Source of the DNA: Mycolicibacterium chubuense NBB4 | GTDB taxonomy: Bacteria; Actinomycetota; Actinomycetes; Mycobacteriales; Mycobacteriaceae | Reading direction: 5' to 3' | Assembly (NCBI RefSeq): GCF_000266905.1 | Contig: NC_018027.1 | Span: 3,844,001-3,908,000, forward strand | Length of the DNA: 64,000 bases | Shown: piece after piece, positions 33,318-42,643 of the stretch | Layout: every line of letters starts with the position of its first letter | How positions within the stretch are numbered: position 1 is the first letter of the stretch | Made by a program: the position numbers and the translations under genes | Notes under the pieces: generated by a model | What the model was told of the DNA's origin: nothing | Database searches by the model: none | Seen by the model: the letters and a program-made list of their open reading frames with translations, nothing else

Positions 33318-34550
33318 TTACCAGGTCACCGGAAGTTCGTAGACGCCGTAGGCGAGCCGGTCGTGCTTGAAGGGCACTTCTTCGAACGGGATCGCCAGGC
33401 GCATCGTCGGCATGCGGCGCAGCAGCGTGTGGAACACGATCTGCAGTTCGGCACGGGCCAACTGCTGGCCGACGCATTGATGCCTACCGTAGCCGAATCC
33501 GAGTTGGTTGCCGGCGTCACGGGTCAGGTCGAGCTCGTCGGGCTGCGGGTAGGTGCTCGCGTCCCAGTTCGCCGGTGCCAGGTCGATGATGATGCCCTCC
33601 CCGGCCCTGATGGTCTCCCCGGCGATCTCGATGTCCTCGATCGCGACGCGCCGCTGGCCGTTCTGGATGATCGACAGATAGCGCATCAGTTCTTCGACGG
33701 CATTGGCGATGAACTTGGGATCGTCGGAATCACGCAGCAGCGCAGCCTGTTCCGGGTGTTCGAGCAGCGCGAGGATGCCGATGCCGATCATGTTTGCGGT
33801 GGTCTCGTGTCCGGCGATGAGCAACCCGGTGCCCAGCTGCGCGGCTTCTTTGACGCTGATCTCCCCGGCGGTCACCCGCTCGGCGAGGTCGGACACCGCG
33901 TCTTCCGAGGGGTTGGCCTGCTTTTCCTCGACGAGGTTGATCAGGTACTGGTGCAGGCTCATCGCGCCCTTCTGCATGGCGTCCGCAGCCGCATAGCGCG
34001 CCAGTCCGGCGTTGGCGTGCTCCTGGAAGAACTCGTGATCGGCGTAGGGCACCCCGAGCATGTCGCTGATCACCCGCGTCGGTACCGGCAGAGCGAGTTT
34101 GGCGATCATGTCGGCGGGTTGCGGGCCCGCTAGGACGTCGTCGATGCACTCGTTGGTGACCTCTTGGATCACCGGCCGCAAAGCTTCGACCCGACGGAAT
34201 GTGAAGGGCTTGGACAGCATTCGGCGGAACCGGGTGTGCTCCTCGGCATCGGAGGTGAACACCGAGCGGGGCCGCTTGTTCACCGTGGAGAGCATGTGCT
34301 CGTTCCAGTGCGGGAAGCCGGACCGCCTGTCGTCGACGCTGACGCGGGAGTCGGCGAACAGGGTCCGCGCCGCCTCGTGCCCGGTGATCAGCCACGGCGT
34401 GCTGCCATCCCAGATCCTCACCCGGGACAGCGGTGCGACCTGATTCATCGCGAGCATCCGCTCCGGCGGAGCGAACGGGCAGCCGGCCGACCGCTCCATC
34501 GGATACTCGGGGATCGCGGACACTGCTTCCTCGGTCAGCGTGTCTGTCAT
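33318..34550 (-). CDS. cytochrome P450 with adjacent ferredoxin
   Basis: P450 of 410 residues. Heme loop FGYGRHQCVGQQLAR, I-helix AGHETT, EELMR (ExxR) and the ERSAGCPFAPP N-terminal segment are typical of CYP105/CYP107-like actinobacterial monooxygenases. GAGGAG precedes the ATG, which overlaps the ferredoxin stop by four bases, so electron donor and P450 are made together. It lies downstream of a TetR gene in the same strand. Confidence 0.93.
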   Translation of the reverse strand: MTDTLTEEAVSAIPEYPMERSAGCPFAPPERMLAMNQVAPLSRVRIWDGSTPWLITGHEAARTLFADSRVSVDDRRSGFPHWNEHMLSTVNKRPRSVFTSDAEEHTRFRRMLSKPFTFRRVEALRPVIQEVTNECIDDVLAGPQPADMIAKLALPVPTRVISDMLGVPYADHEFFQEHANAGLARYAAADAMQKGAMSLHQYLINLVEEKQANPSEDAVSDLAERVTAGEISVKEAAQLGTGLLIAGHETTANMIGIGILALLEHPEQAALLRDSDDPKFIANAVEELMRYLSIIQNGQRRVAIEDIEIAGETIRAGEGIIIDLAPANWDASTYPQPDELDLTRDAGNQLGFGYGRHQCVGQQLARAELQIVFHTLLRRMPTMRLAIPFEEVPFKHDRLAYGVYELPVTW

Positions 34551-34747
34551 ATCTGCTCCTCGATGTGAATGGCGAGAGCCGGGCATGCGGCCGCGGCCCT
34601 GCGTGTCTGGTCGGCGTGTTCGGGTCCGGGCTCGGGGATCAGCAGTTGCACCACGCCGTCGTCGTCGCGCTGGTCGAAGACCTCGCCGGCGTTGAGCACG
34701 CACTGCCCCGACGAGACGCACTTGTCCTGATCGACGGTGACCTTCAT
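34547..34747 (-). CDS. [3Fe-4S] ferredoxin, electron donor to P450
   Basis: Ferredoxin of 66 residues with the motif C-V-S-S-G-Q-C and a distant C-P, i.e. CxxXxxC(n)CP with Ser in the variable position; three Cys point to a [3Fe-4S] cluster as in mycobacterial P450 ferredoxins. It lies between TetR and P450 with overlaps on the P450 side. A reductase gene is not in the window. Confidence 0.92.
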   Translation of the reverse strand: MKVTVDQDKCVSSGQCVLNAGEVFDQRDDDGVVQLLIPEPGPEHADQTRRAAAACPALAIHIEEQI

Positions 34748-34748
34748 G

Positions 34749-35423
34749 TCAGGGCAGCTCCGTGACGGGCGCGTGCCAGAGTCCGACGATCGCGTCGATC
34801 AAGCCGGACGCCGCGGCCTGCCACGAGGACCGGGCGACCGGGGCCCCCTGAGCCAGCAGGCGCTCACGTTCGGCGCAGCTGTGCATCAGCAGGTTGCGGC
34901 CCATGATGTTGCGTTCGACGCGAACGTCGACCGGGAGATCGGGCAGGCATCCGTTGATCCCGTCGAGCACCCGCACCAGCGACGGGGACGACAGGGCGTC
35001 CTTGACGATCATGTTGTGGTACGCGGGATCGGTCATCACCTGGGCGGCGAACCGCGCGTACCACGTCGGGTTCCCCAGCGCGGCAAGGTGATCAGTCAAC
35101 GGGCAGACCAGCGCGGCCACCCATTGCCGCATGTCGGTGGTGTCCGAGATCTCGGCGATGCGTTGCTCGCGGAGCTCCTCGATCGGGCCGCGGTGCTTGT
35201 GCTCGATCGCGCGGACGAGATCGGCCTTGGTGCCGAAGTGGTAACCCACCGCGGCGTTGTTGCCCTGCCCGGCCGCCTCGCTCACCTGCCGGTTCGACAC
35301 GGCGAACACCCCGTGCTCGGCGTACAGGCGCTCAGCGGCCTTCAGGATCGCCTCTTGCGTGCTGCTCGCACGATCGGCACGGACAGTCCGGGCAGTCGTC
35401 ACCCACCCAGTGAACCGCGTCAC
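34749..35423 (-). CDS. TetR family transcriptional regulator in the long array
   Basis: Regulator of about 224 residues. HTH segment: GVFAVSNRQVSEAAGQGNNAAVGYHFGTKADLVRAIEHKHRG, the variant seen in CamR/RutR-like regulators of catabolic P450s. Starts at 35423 (GTG) or 35402 (GTG) are both possible; reading further to 35459 would cover the palindrome at 35430. It directly precedes ferredoxin and P450 (one base to the ferredoxin start), so it likely controls these and the genes after them. Confidence 0.87.
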   Translation of the reverse strand: MTRFTGWVTTARTVRADRASSTQEAILKAAERLYAEHGVFAVSNRQVSEAAGQGNNAAVGYHFGTKADLVRAIEHKHRGPIEELREQRIAEISDTTDMRQWVAALVCPLTDHLAALGNPTWYARFAAQVMTDPAYHNMIVKDALSSPSLVRVLDGINGCLPDLPVDVRVERNIMGRNLLMHSCAERERLLAQGAPVARSSWQAAASGLIDAIVGLWHAPVTELP

Positions 35424-35429
35424 ACTGAC

Positions 35430-35449
35430 TAAGTCAAGCGACTGATTTA
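35430..35449. promoter_or_regulatory. imperfect palindrome upstream of TetR-ferredoxin-P450
   Basis: TAAGTCAAGCGACTGATTTA pairs at seven of ten positions around its centre and fills the 32-base gap between the SDR stop and the TetR start. It could be the autoregulatory operator of that TetR gene and the start of an internal promoter in the long array. Confidence 0.45.
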
Positions 35450-35455
35450 AAGACG

Positions 35456-36289
35456 TCACGACGATGACTCGTCCGCCGCCGGCTTGCGGACGATCACCTT
35501 GCCTGCCACTGTTCCGCCGTCGATCGGCAGCACGGTGCCGGTCACGTAGCGGGAGCGGTCGGTCGCGAGGTACAGCGCCGCCTCGGCGACGTCACCGACG
35601 GTTCCCTCCCTCTTGAGCGGGCGGTCGTCGCGCATCTGCTGCCGGATCTTGGCCTCGAAACGCTCGAGCCGGGCCCGGTCCTCGTCGGTGGCCGCCGATG
35701 CGAGGATCGGGGTCGGGATGTTGCCCGGGGCCAGGCAGTTGACCCGGATCTCGTAGTGCGCGAGATCGATCGCCGCGCATTTGGTGAAGTGGATGATGGC
35801 GGCCTTGGAAGCGCGATACGTCGATACGCCGCCGCCGGCCTGGATGCCACCGATCGAGCCGAGGTTGATGATCGAGCCGCCGCCGTGCTCGGCCATGTGA
35901 CGCGCGGCGTCGCGGGTTCCGGCCATGACACCGAGGAGGTTGATGCGCATCACCCGATCGAACTCGTCGAAGTCCTCGTGGAGCAGGCCCTTTCGCAGGG
36001 GGCTCGAGATGCCCGCATTGTTGACCATCACGTGCAGCGCACCGAAGGTCTCGACCGCGGTCTGCACCAGCGCACCCACCTGCGCTTGGTCGCCGACGTC
36101 GACTTTGACGAACTTGGTGGTGCCGCCCTCTGAATTCAACTCGGCGGCAACGGCTTCCCCGAGATCATCCCGGACGTCGGCGATGACGACGCTGGCGCCC
36201 TCGGCGGCGAAGCGCTCGGCGATGCCGCGACCGATCCCCGACGACGCGCCGGTGACGATCGCGACCTTGCCTGCCAGTTCGGTCGTCAT
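35456..36289 (-). CDS. short-chain dehydrogenase/reductase
   Basis: Classical SDR of 277 residues: TGASSGIGRGIAERFAAEG, NNAGIS, S in NLGSIGG, Y-x3-K in STYRASKAAI, end LPIDGGTVAGKVIV plus a 12-residue tail. IADVRDD after beta-2 favours NAD. The start overlaps the hydrolase stop by ATGA. Substrate unknown. Confidence 0.9.
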   Translation of the reverse strand: MTTELAGKVAIVTGASSGIGRGIAERFAAEGASVVIADVRDDLGEAVAAELNSEGGTTKFVKVDVGDQAQVGALVQTAVETFGALHVMVNNAGISSPLRKGLLHEDFDEFDRVMRINLLGVMAGTRDAARHMAEHGGGSIINLGSIGGIQAGGGVSTYRASKAAIIHFTKCAAIDLAHYEIRVNCLAPGNIPTPILASAATDEDRARLERFEAKIRQQMRDDRPLKREGTVGDVAEAALYLATDRSRYVTGTVLPIDGGTVAGKVIVRKPAADESSS

Positions 36290-37110
36290 TGCGCGTTCCT
36301 CTCGAAGAATTGCAGGAGCAGGGTGTTCACGGCGGCGGGTTGTTCGATCTGCGGACAGTGGCCGGCATCGTCGACGACGGCGGAGTCGCCCTGAGTGATC
36401 TGCCCGGCGATCTCGGCCGCCCAGCCGGCGGGCAACAGCTTGTCGGCCCCACCTTCCACGATGAGCGCCGGTACGCTGACGCGGTCGTAGGCGCGCGCGC
36501 TGCTCGGCGTGGCCGGCGCCTCCAGCCCCGGTCGACGAAAGCGGGCGGCCGCCAACGATTCCCAGGCGCCGGGGACGATGCTCGATTCATAGCGCCGCCG
36601 CACGTACTCCTCGTCCGCCGGGTACGACGGGTCGCTGAACAGCGCCTCGACGATCCGTCTCATCGCCTCGAACGTCGCGTCGTAGTCGTACAGGGCTGCG
36701 ACGTGGTCGTTGCGCTGGATCTCCCCGCCGCCGCACAGCGCGGTGAGGCTGCGGACGGGCAGTGCCGGAGCGTCGGACGTGGTGTCGACGAGCAGGTTGA
36801 CGGCGCCCATCGAGTTCCCGACGAAATGCGCCGATTCGACGCCCACCACCTCGCAGAACCGCGCGATGTGGCGGATTCGCATGCCCCGGCCGTCGGTGAA
36901 GTCCACGACCTTGGCCGAGCCGCCGAAGCCGAGCATGTCGGGTGCCAGCACGCGATGGCGCTCGGCCAGCGCGCCGATGGTGTGCTCCCAGCCGATCGCT
37001 GCGCTCGCCCCGAACTCGCCCCCGTGCAGCAGCACCACCGGATCGCCCTGACCGGCCTCCAGATAAGTGGTGCGCAGGCCGTCGACCAACACGGTGTGCT
37101 GGTCGGTCAC
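36286..37110 (-). CDS. alpha/beta hydrolase (MhpC/meta-cleavage product hydrolase-like)
   Basis: Alpha/beta-hydrolase of 274 residues. HGGEFGAS oxyanion region, nucleophile Ser in VGNSMGA, Asp in VEGGADKLLP, His in DAGHCPQIE. This pattern fits C-C bond hydrolases of aromatic meta-cleavage or esterases/lactonases. GTG start overlaps the previous stop (GTGA). A closer MhpC homologue is at 45252, so this one may act later in the path. Confidence 0.87.
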   Translation of the reverse strand: MTDQHTVLVDGLRTTYLEAGQGDPVVLLHGGEFGASAAIGWEHTIGALAERHRVLAPDMLGFGGSAKVVDFTDGRGMRIRHIARFCEVVGVESAHFVGNSMGAVNLLVDTTSDAPALPVRSLTALCGGGEIQRNDHVAALYDYDATFEAMRRIVEALFSDPSYPADEEYVRRRYESSIVPGAWESLAAARFRRPGLEAPATPSSARAYDRVSVPALIVEGGADKLLPAGWAAEIAGQITQGDSAVVDDAGHCPQIEQPAAVNTLLLQFFERNAQ

Positions 37111-37706
37111 GCCGTCTCCCTCGCCGACTGCGCGAAGGCCAGGACCTGGGTGGCCAGCAGCTCGAGCTGGTTGGCCACGACCTTGCCCTGGTCGGTGTCG
37201 GCGAGCTCGCCGGAGGAGTCCCAGATCGGGTCGGCGGAATTGATCGCGACGCCGAGCGGAGTCGGCCACGCACGCAACGCATGCCCGATGCTGCGCAGCT
37301 GCGTCAGCGTGCCGACCGCTGCCTGCCAGCCGTACGCGCAGCTGATGCAACCCCACGGGGTGTTGTCGAGGTAGACGCGCGGGTCTTCGCGGAGGTCCTC
37401 GATGTAGTCGAGCGCGTTCTTGACCAAGCCCGACACCGCGCCGTGGTAGCCCGGCGAACCCACGACCACCGCGTCGGCGTCGCGCAGGGTCTTGACCAAC
37501 TCGAGGGCGCGCGGCGTGCGTTCGAGTTCGTGCGGGGCGTACATCGGCAGGTCGAGATCTTCGGCGCTGAACAGACGCGTTCGCCCGCCCTGGCGCTCCA
37601 CCGCCGCCAGGCAGTATCGCAGCGCGCGTTCGGTCGACGAATTGGCGCGCAGCGTTCCGCCGAGGCCGACGATGAACGGTGGTCTGGTTTCGGTCACTTC
37701 ACTCAC
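37107..37706 (-). CDS. NADPH-dependent FMN reductase family flavoprotein
   Basis: Protein of 199 residues with flavodoxin-like fold: GLGGTLRANSSTERALRYCLA (FMN phosphate loop) and VVVGSPGYHGAVSGLVKNALDYIEDL (second FMN loop). Such proteins supply reduced flavin to two-component monooxygenases. A luciferase-like monooxygenase three genes upstream (39543) is the obvious partner. GTG start with GTGA overlap. Confidence 0.9.
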   Translation of the reverse strand: MSEVTETRPPFIVGLGGTLRANSSTERALRYCLAAVERQGGRTRLFSAEDLDLPMYAPHELERTPRALELVKTLRDADAVVVGSPGYHGAVSGLVKNALDYIEDLREDPRVYLDNTPWGCISCAYGWQAAVGTLTQLRSIGHALRAWPTPLGVAINSADPIWDSSGELADTDQGKVVANQLELLATQVLAFAQSARETA

Positions 37707-38701
37707 TTGATCGCAATCGGGCTGACAGGAGCACCCACCGCACCGACCACCTTCAACGGCGGTGCGACGAGCTGGAATTCGTAGACCCCGTCGGCGGCAC
37801 AGTCGGCCGCCAAAGGTCCGAGGTCCCAGTACTCGCCGAGCATCAATCCCATGTCACGCAGACACAGCATGTGCATCGGCAGGAACGTGCCTTCGACACC
37901 TTGGGCCGGGTCGGGGTCCTCCACCATCAGGTTGTCGGCGGCGACGGCCGCCACCTCACGCTCGTGCAGCCACGCCGCGCAGGTCCAGTCCAGGCCGGAG
38001 CCCGGCTCCCCGCCGTCACCGGTGGCAAGGAAGCGTGTCCACCACCCGGTGTGCACGACGACGACGTCACCCGACCGGATCTCGACGTTCTGTGCGGCGA
38101 CGACCTCGTCGAGTTCGGCGGGCGTGATGGGTTGTCCGGGAGGACAGAACACGTCGGCGCCGCGGTGGGCCACGACGTCGAGCAGGACTCCGCGCGACGT
38201 AATGCCCTTGGCGTCGACCTTCTCAATGCCGCAGTGGAACGCGCCGAAGCTGGTGACCGAGCCGGCGGGGAAGCCGTTGTAGAGCTTGTCCTCGTAGTAG
38301 ACGTGCGACAGCGCGTCCCACTGCGTCGCGGCCTGCAACGGCATCACGATGATGTCGTCGTTGAAGCGGAAGGGGTTGTCGGCGAAGAAGGCGCTCATGT
38401 CGGCGGCCACCGCGTTGCGCAACCATTGCGGGCCGTACTCGACCAGGGTCGAGGCGTCGCCGCCGTCGACGGTCATGACGTGCACGGGGTTCTGCCGGAA
38501 CTTGAACGCGCCCTGCGGACCCGACGACCCGAAGTCACCACCTAGGGAGATGACGCTGCCCTTCTTGACCGTCGCCGCCGCTTCGGCGACCTTCTCGGCG
38601 GTGATGAAGTTGAGCGTGCCGATCTCGTCGGCCGCGCCCCACCGGCCCCAGTTGCGCACCTGGTCCGCCATTCGGCGGAAGTCGCTCATGCTGCCCGCCA
38701 C
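37703..38701 (-). CDS. cyclase family metal-dependent hydrolase (kynurenine formamidase-like)
   Basis: Protein of about 332 residues of the cyclase superfamily. RNWGRWGAADEIGTLNFITAEKV and WDALSHVYYEDKLYNG (the D/H-containing motif of this branch) are diagnostic; VVVHTGWWTRF and HMLCLRDMGLMLGEYWDL follow. Members hydrolyse lactones or amides with a bound metal. GGGAGG six bases upstream supports GTG 38701; an ATG at 38689 is the alternative. It sits between an SDR and the FMN reductase. A ring-opening hydrolase role is inferred. Confidence 0.87.
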   Translation of the reverse strand: MAGSMSDFRRMADQVRNWGRWGAADEIGTLNFITAEKVAEAAATVKKGSVISLGGDFGSSGPQGAFKFRQNPVHVMTVDGGDASTLVEYGPQWLRNAVAADMSAFFADNPFRFNDDIIVMPLQAATQWDALSHVYYEDKLYNGFPAGSVTSFGAFHCGIEKVDAKGITSRGVLLDVVAHRGADVFCPPGQPITPAELDEVVAAQNVEIRSGDVVVVHTGWWTRFLATGDGGEPGSGLDWTCAAWLHEREVAAVAADNLMVEDPDPAQGVEGTFLPMHMLCLRDMGLMLGEYWDLGPLAADCAADGVYEFQLVAPPLKVVGAVGAPVSPIAIK

Positions 38702-38703
38702 GG

Positions 38704-39540
38704 TCAGCCTCCCTGCGTCGTGTGAACGTCGGACACCTGCGCGATGAACCGCTGTGCGGAGATCCCGCCGTCGGTCGACACCACCTGGCCGGTGAGATAG
38801 CTCGCAGCCTGGCTGCCGAGGAACACCACCACCGAAGCCTGCTCCTCGGCGTCCGACACCCGGCCCAGCGGCGCGGTGAACGAATCGAGGTACTGCTGCC
38901 CGTAGGCCGAGCGCAACTGGTCCAGGATCGGGGTCAGCGTGACCCCGGGTGCGGTGCAGTTGATCCTGATACCGCGGGCGCCGAGGTCCACCGCGCGGCT
39001 CATGCCGTAGAGGATGATCGCCTCCTTGGCGAGCCGGTAGCCGCCGTCGGACAGGGCACCCGGATTCGCGGCACACCAGCGCAACCCGTCGTCGACCGAC
39101 GAAGTGCCGACCAGACCCATTGTGGTGCCGGCGTTTTCGCGGTAGTCCCAGGCGGCCAGCGAAGAGACACTGGTGATGGACGCACCGGGTGGCATCCTGC
39201 CGATCAACGCCTCGGTCAGCTGTCGCATCCCGAGGAAGTCGATGCGGACGACCAACAGCGGGTCACCGATCCCCGAGGACACACCGGCCACGTTGAACAG
39301 CGCGTCGACCTCACCGTCGATCGCGGCGGCCGCGGTGTCGACGGAGTCGGGGTCGGCCAGGTCGACCTCGACGAACTCGGCGAGCGCGGAACCGTCACCG
39401 GGAGCGCGGAGGTCCAGACCTGTCACCCGGGCACCGAGGTGACCGAGCTGCTGCGCCACGCAGGCGCCGATGCCGGAGGCGCAGCCGGTGACCACGACGT
39501 GCTTGCCGTCGTAGCGCACCAACTCGTCGAGGGCGGCCAC
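38704..39540 (-). CDS. short-chain dehydrogenase/reductase (3-alpha-HSD-like layout)
   Basis: SDR of 278 residues: TGCASGIGACVAQQLGHLGARVTGLDLRAP, short loops and NVAGV instead of NNAG, S in SVSSLAAW, Y-x3-K in GYRLAKEAIILY, end STDGGISAQR. The compact N-terminal half and the long stretch between Ser and Tyr resemble 3-alpha-hydroxysteroid dehydrogenase/carbonyl reductases. GTG start two bases after the luciferase-like gene. Substrate unknown. Confidence 0.87.
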   Translation of the reverse strand: MAALDELVRYDGKHVVVTGCASGIGACVAQQLGHLGARVTGLDLRAPGDGSALAEFVEVDLADPDSVDTAAAAIDGEVDALFNVAGVSSGIGDPLLVVRIDFLGMRQLTEALIGRMPPGASITSVSSLAAWDYRENAGTTMGLVGTSSVDDGLRWCAANPGALSDGGYRLAKEAIILYGMSRAVDLGARGIRINCTAPGVTLTPILDQLRSAYGQQYLDSFTAPLGRVSDAEEQASVVVFLGSQAASYLTGQVVSTDGGISAQRFIAQVSDVHTTQGG

Positions 39541-39542
39541 GC

Positions 39543-40853
39543 TCAGCTCGCGGCTTCCTTCGCGGCCTTCTCCGCCTGCGCCGCTTTGACCCGACCCTCG
39601 TTGATCTCGGCCATCGCCTCCGGGATCTCCCCGGCGGTGAACTTTCCGCCCCGGCCGGTGGGCAGACCGCCGAACGCGTATGTCTCGTCGAACATCGGTG
39701 CGTCCGAGGGCTGCCGGCGCGCCTCGACCTTCTCGATCACCGGCTCGAGACGCTTGGCCTTGTCCTTCACCGCTTTTTCGTCGCGCTCGATGAACTCGGG
39801 CAGGATCTCGCGGCCCATGATCTCGATCGACTCCATGGTGCCCTCATGGCTGCGCGGGTTGAGCAGCAGGATGATCTCGTCGACGCCGCTGGCTTCGTAA
39901 CCGCGCAGGAACTCCCGTACCGTTTCGGGCGAGCCGATGGCGCCGCGGCCGGGGCCGTACGCCAATGTCGGATCCTCCTTGACCGCCTGCTCGTAGAGCT
40001 CCCACACACCGGTCCGGCCCGGCGTGTGCATGCCGTTGACGTAGTAGTGCATGATGCCGAACGAGAAGAACCCGCCGCCGATGCCCAGCCGCTCGAGCGC
40101 CTCCTCGTCGGTCTTGGCCACCATCATCGACAGGTCGCCGCCGATGGCCAGCAGGTTCGGGTTGATCGCCGGCGTGACCGGAGTGCCCTGCTCCTCGAAC
40201 TCCTTGTAGTAGCCGTCGACGCGGGTCTTGAGCGCTTCCGGTCCGGTGTAGGCGAAACTCAGTGCGCCGATGGCCTTCTGGGCGGCCATCTGCACCGACG
40301 ACGGACGGGTACAGGCCACCCACACCGGGGGATGCGGGCTCTGCAGCGGCTTGGGAATCACGTTGCGGGCGGCCATTTCGACGTGCTCGCCCTTGAACCC
40401 GGTGAACGGCGCCTCGGTCATGCAGCGGATGGAGACCTCCAGGGCCTCTTCCCACATGGTGCGCTTGTCGGCCGGGTCGATGTTGAAGCCGCCGAGCTCG
40501 GCGACCGAAGACCCTTCGCCGGTGCCGAACTCGACGCGGCCGTTGGACAGATGGTCGAGCGTCGCGACGCGCTCGGCGATGCGCGCCGGGTGGTTGATCG
40601 GCGGCGGAAGGTGCATGACGCCGAAGCCCAGCCGGATGTTCTTCGTCCGCTGGCTCGCCGCGGCCAGGAACATCTCGGGGGCCGTCGAGTGGCAGTACTC
40701 CTCGAGGAAGTGGTGCTCGGTGAGCCACACGGTGGAGAAGCCCGCCTTGTCGGCGAGTTCGACCTCGTCGAGGCCGTGCTGGAACAGCTGGTGCTCGTCG
40801 CCGTCGGACCAGGGCCGGGGCAGGGGGAATTCGTAGAACAGGGAAATCTTCAC
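39543..40853 (-). CDS. luciferase-like (LLM class) flavin-dependent monooxygenase
   Basis: Protein of 436 residues of the bacterial luciferase superfamily: STVWLTEHHFLEEYCHSTAPEMFLAAASQRT, LGFGVMHLPPPINHPARIAERVATLDHLSNGRVEFGTGEG are classic. The C-terminal 80 residues form a charged extension not needed for the fold (KAAQAEKAAKEAAS end). It probably uses FMNH2 from the reductase at 37107. GTG start overlaps the flavoprotein stop. Oxygenation or Baeyer-Villiger type reaction is possible. Confidence 0.88.
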   Translation of the reverse strand: MKISLFYEFPLPRPWSDGDEHQLFQHGLDEVELADKAGFSTVWLTEHHFLEEYCHSTAPEMFLAAASQRTKNIRLGFGVMHLPPPINHPARIAERVATLDHLSNGRVEFGTGEGSSVAELGGFNIDPADKRTMWEEALEVSIRCMTEAPFTGFKGEHVEMAARNVIPKPLQSPHPPVWVACTRPSSVQMAAQKAIGALSFAYTGPEALKTRVDGYYKEFEEQGTPVTPAINPNLLAIGGDLSMMVAKTDEEALERLGIGGGFFSFGIMHYYVNGMHTPGRTGVWELYEQAVKEDPTLAYGPGRGAIGSPETVREFLRGYEASGVDEIILLLNPRSHEGTMESIEIMGREILPEFIERDEKAVKDKAKRLEPVIEKVEARRQPSDAPMFDETYAFGGLPTGRGGKFTAGEIPEAMAEINEGRVKAAQAEKAAKEAAS

Positions 40854-42643
40854 TTCTGGTTACCTCCTTGAAGTTCGGGTGACTGGGACGTAAGGGAGTT
40901 GTCGGCGATGTGGCGCGCGGCCACGTAGCCGAACGTCATGGCCGGCCCGATGGTGGCGCCGGCACCGGCGTAGCTGCGGCCCATCACCGCGGCCGAAGCG
41001 TTGCCCACCGCGTAGAGACCGCTGATCACGCTGTCGTCTGCGCGCAGCACCCGGGCGTGCTCATCGGTGCGTAAGCCGCCCGAGGTGCCGAGGTCGCCGA
41101 GGATGATCTGGAACGCGAGGTACGGCGGCTTGCCGAGGGGATACAGGTTCGGGTTGGGCAGCGTCGGGTCGCCGTAGTAGTTGTCGTAGGAACTGTCGCC
41201 GCGGTTGAAGTCGTCGTCGTGACCCGAGAGCGCCAGGGTGTTGAACCGCTCGGCGGTGTCGCGCAACCGGGTCGGCGGTACCCCGATCTGGCGGGCGAGT
41301 TCCTCCCACGTGTCGCCTTGTTTCACCACCCCGGACTCGAGCCACGCCGCAGGCACCGTCCGGCCGGTCGGCACGGGTGCGAACGGCACCTTGGGGATGG
41401 GGAGGTGTCCGGCCACGACGTAACGGTGGAACGAGCGGATGTCGGTGATGAGCCAGCACGGGATGTGGGTCACCCCCGAACGCTGGCCCTCGATCATCGC
41501 GTGAGCGAAGTCCATGTAGGGCGCCGCCTCGTTGATGAACCGCTTGCCGTCACCGTTGACGACGAACTGCGACGGCATCATGCGTTCGTTGAGCATGAAC
41601 TGCAACCGGCCGTCCGGCCAGCAGATCGCCGGGAACCACCAGGCTTCGTCCAGCAGCTCCGTCGACGCACCGACCTTCTCCCCCGCCCGGATGCCGTCGC
41701 CCATCGCGGCGGGATTGCCGAAGCTCCAGTCTTTCTCGGCTCCGGCGAGCTCATGGACGCGGGCGAGCTCGGGCAGATGCTCGCGGCGCCAGGCCATGTC
41801 GTGGTCGAAGCCACCGCTGGCCAGGATGACCCCGTGTCGGGCGTTGACGCGAACCGCGCGTCCGTCCTTCTCGACGACCGCCCCGACGACCGCCCCGTCG
41901 ACGTCGGTGATCAGCTCCACCATGGGTGCACTGAGCCACAGCGGGATGTCGTGCTGCTTCATCGCCAGCCGGAGTCGCGCCGCGAGCGACTGCCCGATGG
42001 CGGCCATCCGGTCACCGAACACCCGTGCCCGGACCATCCGCCAGATCAGTTTCAGCAGAACGGCTTTACCGCGCCACGATTGGCGCACCTGATAGAAGAG
42101 CCGTAAGTCCTTGGGTGCGAACCAGATGCCCTTGGGCGCCAACGCCAACGGAGCGAGCAGGTTCTGCTCCTCGTCACCGAGCGCGCGCAGATCGATGGCG
42201 GGCACGTTGATGGTGCTCCCCAGCGCCGAGCCGCCAGGGGCTTCGGGATAGTAGTCGGCATAGCCGGGCTTCCACACGAATTCCAGCCACGTGCTGCTGT
42301 TCTCGAGGAACTTCATCATCTCCGGCGCCGCGTCGACATAGGCGCGCAACCGCGCGTCGCTGACCAGTCCCCCGGTGATGTGCTTCAGGTAGGTCATCAC
42401 GGCGTCGGGATCGGGCACGTGACCCTCGCGACGCTGCGACGGTGCTCCCGGCACCCAGATGCCGCCCCCCGACAGCGCCGTGGAACCGCCGAACCGCGGC
42501 GACTTCTCGACCACCAGCGTGTCCAGCCCGGCGGCCTCGGCGGCCAGGGCAGCGGTCATCCCCCCGCCGCCCGAACCGACGACCAGAACGTCGACGGTGT
42601 GGTCGTAACGCTGATCCGTCATGCCGTCCTCGTGGATGTTCAT
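40850..42643 (-). CDS. FAD-dependent 3-ketosteroid dehydrogenase-like flavoprotein
   Basis: Protein of 597 residues of the fumarate reductase/3-ketosteroid delta-1-dehydrogenase family. [32 protein letters not shown] is the FAD motif, [16 protein letters not shown] the next block, and [34 protein letters not shown] the C-terminal FAD block. Length fits KstD-type enzymes rather than fumarate reductases. ATGA overlap at 42643 or an ATG at 42622 behind GAGGA are both plausible starts. It suggests desaturation of a cyclic ketone. A second member lies at 47041. Confidence 0.9.
   Translation of the reverse strand: MNIHEDGMTDQRYDHTVDVLVVGSGGGGMTAALAAEAAGLDTLVVEKSPRFGGSTALSGGGIWVPGAPSQRREGHVPDPDAVMTYLKHITGGLVSDARLRAYVDAAPEMMKFLENSSTWLEFVWKPGYADYYPEAPGGSALGSTINVPAIDLRALGDEEQNLLAPLALAPKGIWFAPKDLRLFYQVRQSWRGKAVLLKLIWRMVRARVFGDRMAAIGQSLAARLRLAMKQHDIPLWLSAPMVELITDVDGAVVGAVVEKDGRAVRVNARHGVILASGGFDHDMAWRREHLPELARVHELAGAEKDWSFGNPAAMGDGIRAGEKVGASTELLDEAWWFPAICWPDGRLQFMLNERMMPSQFVVNGDGKRFINEAAPYMDFAHAMIEGQRSGVTHIPCWLITDIRSFHRYVVAGHLPIPKVPFAPVPTGRTVPAAWLESGVVKQGDTWEELARQIGVPPTRLRDTAERFNTLALSGHDDDFNRGDSSYDNYYGDPTLPNPNLYPLGKPPYLAFQIILGDLGTSGGLRTDEHARVLRADDSVISGLYAVGNASAAVMGRSYAGAGATIGPAMTFGYVAARHIADNSLTSQSPELQGGNQK

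Noticed and set aside
32124..34133. A 669-codon plus-strand open frame over amidohydrolase and P450
   Set aside because: Antisense shadow of two clear minus-strand genes; no motif, no ribosome site.
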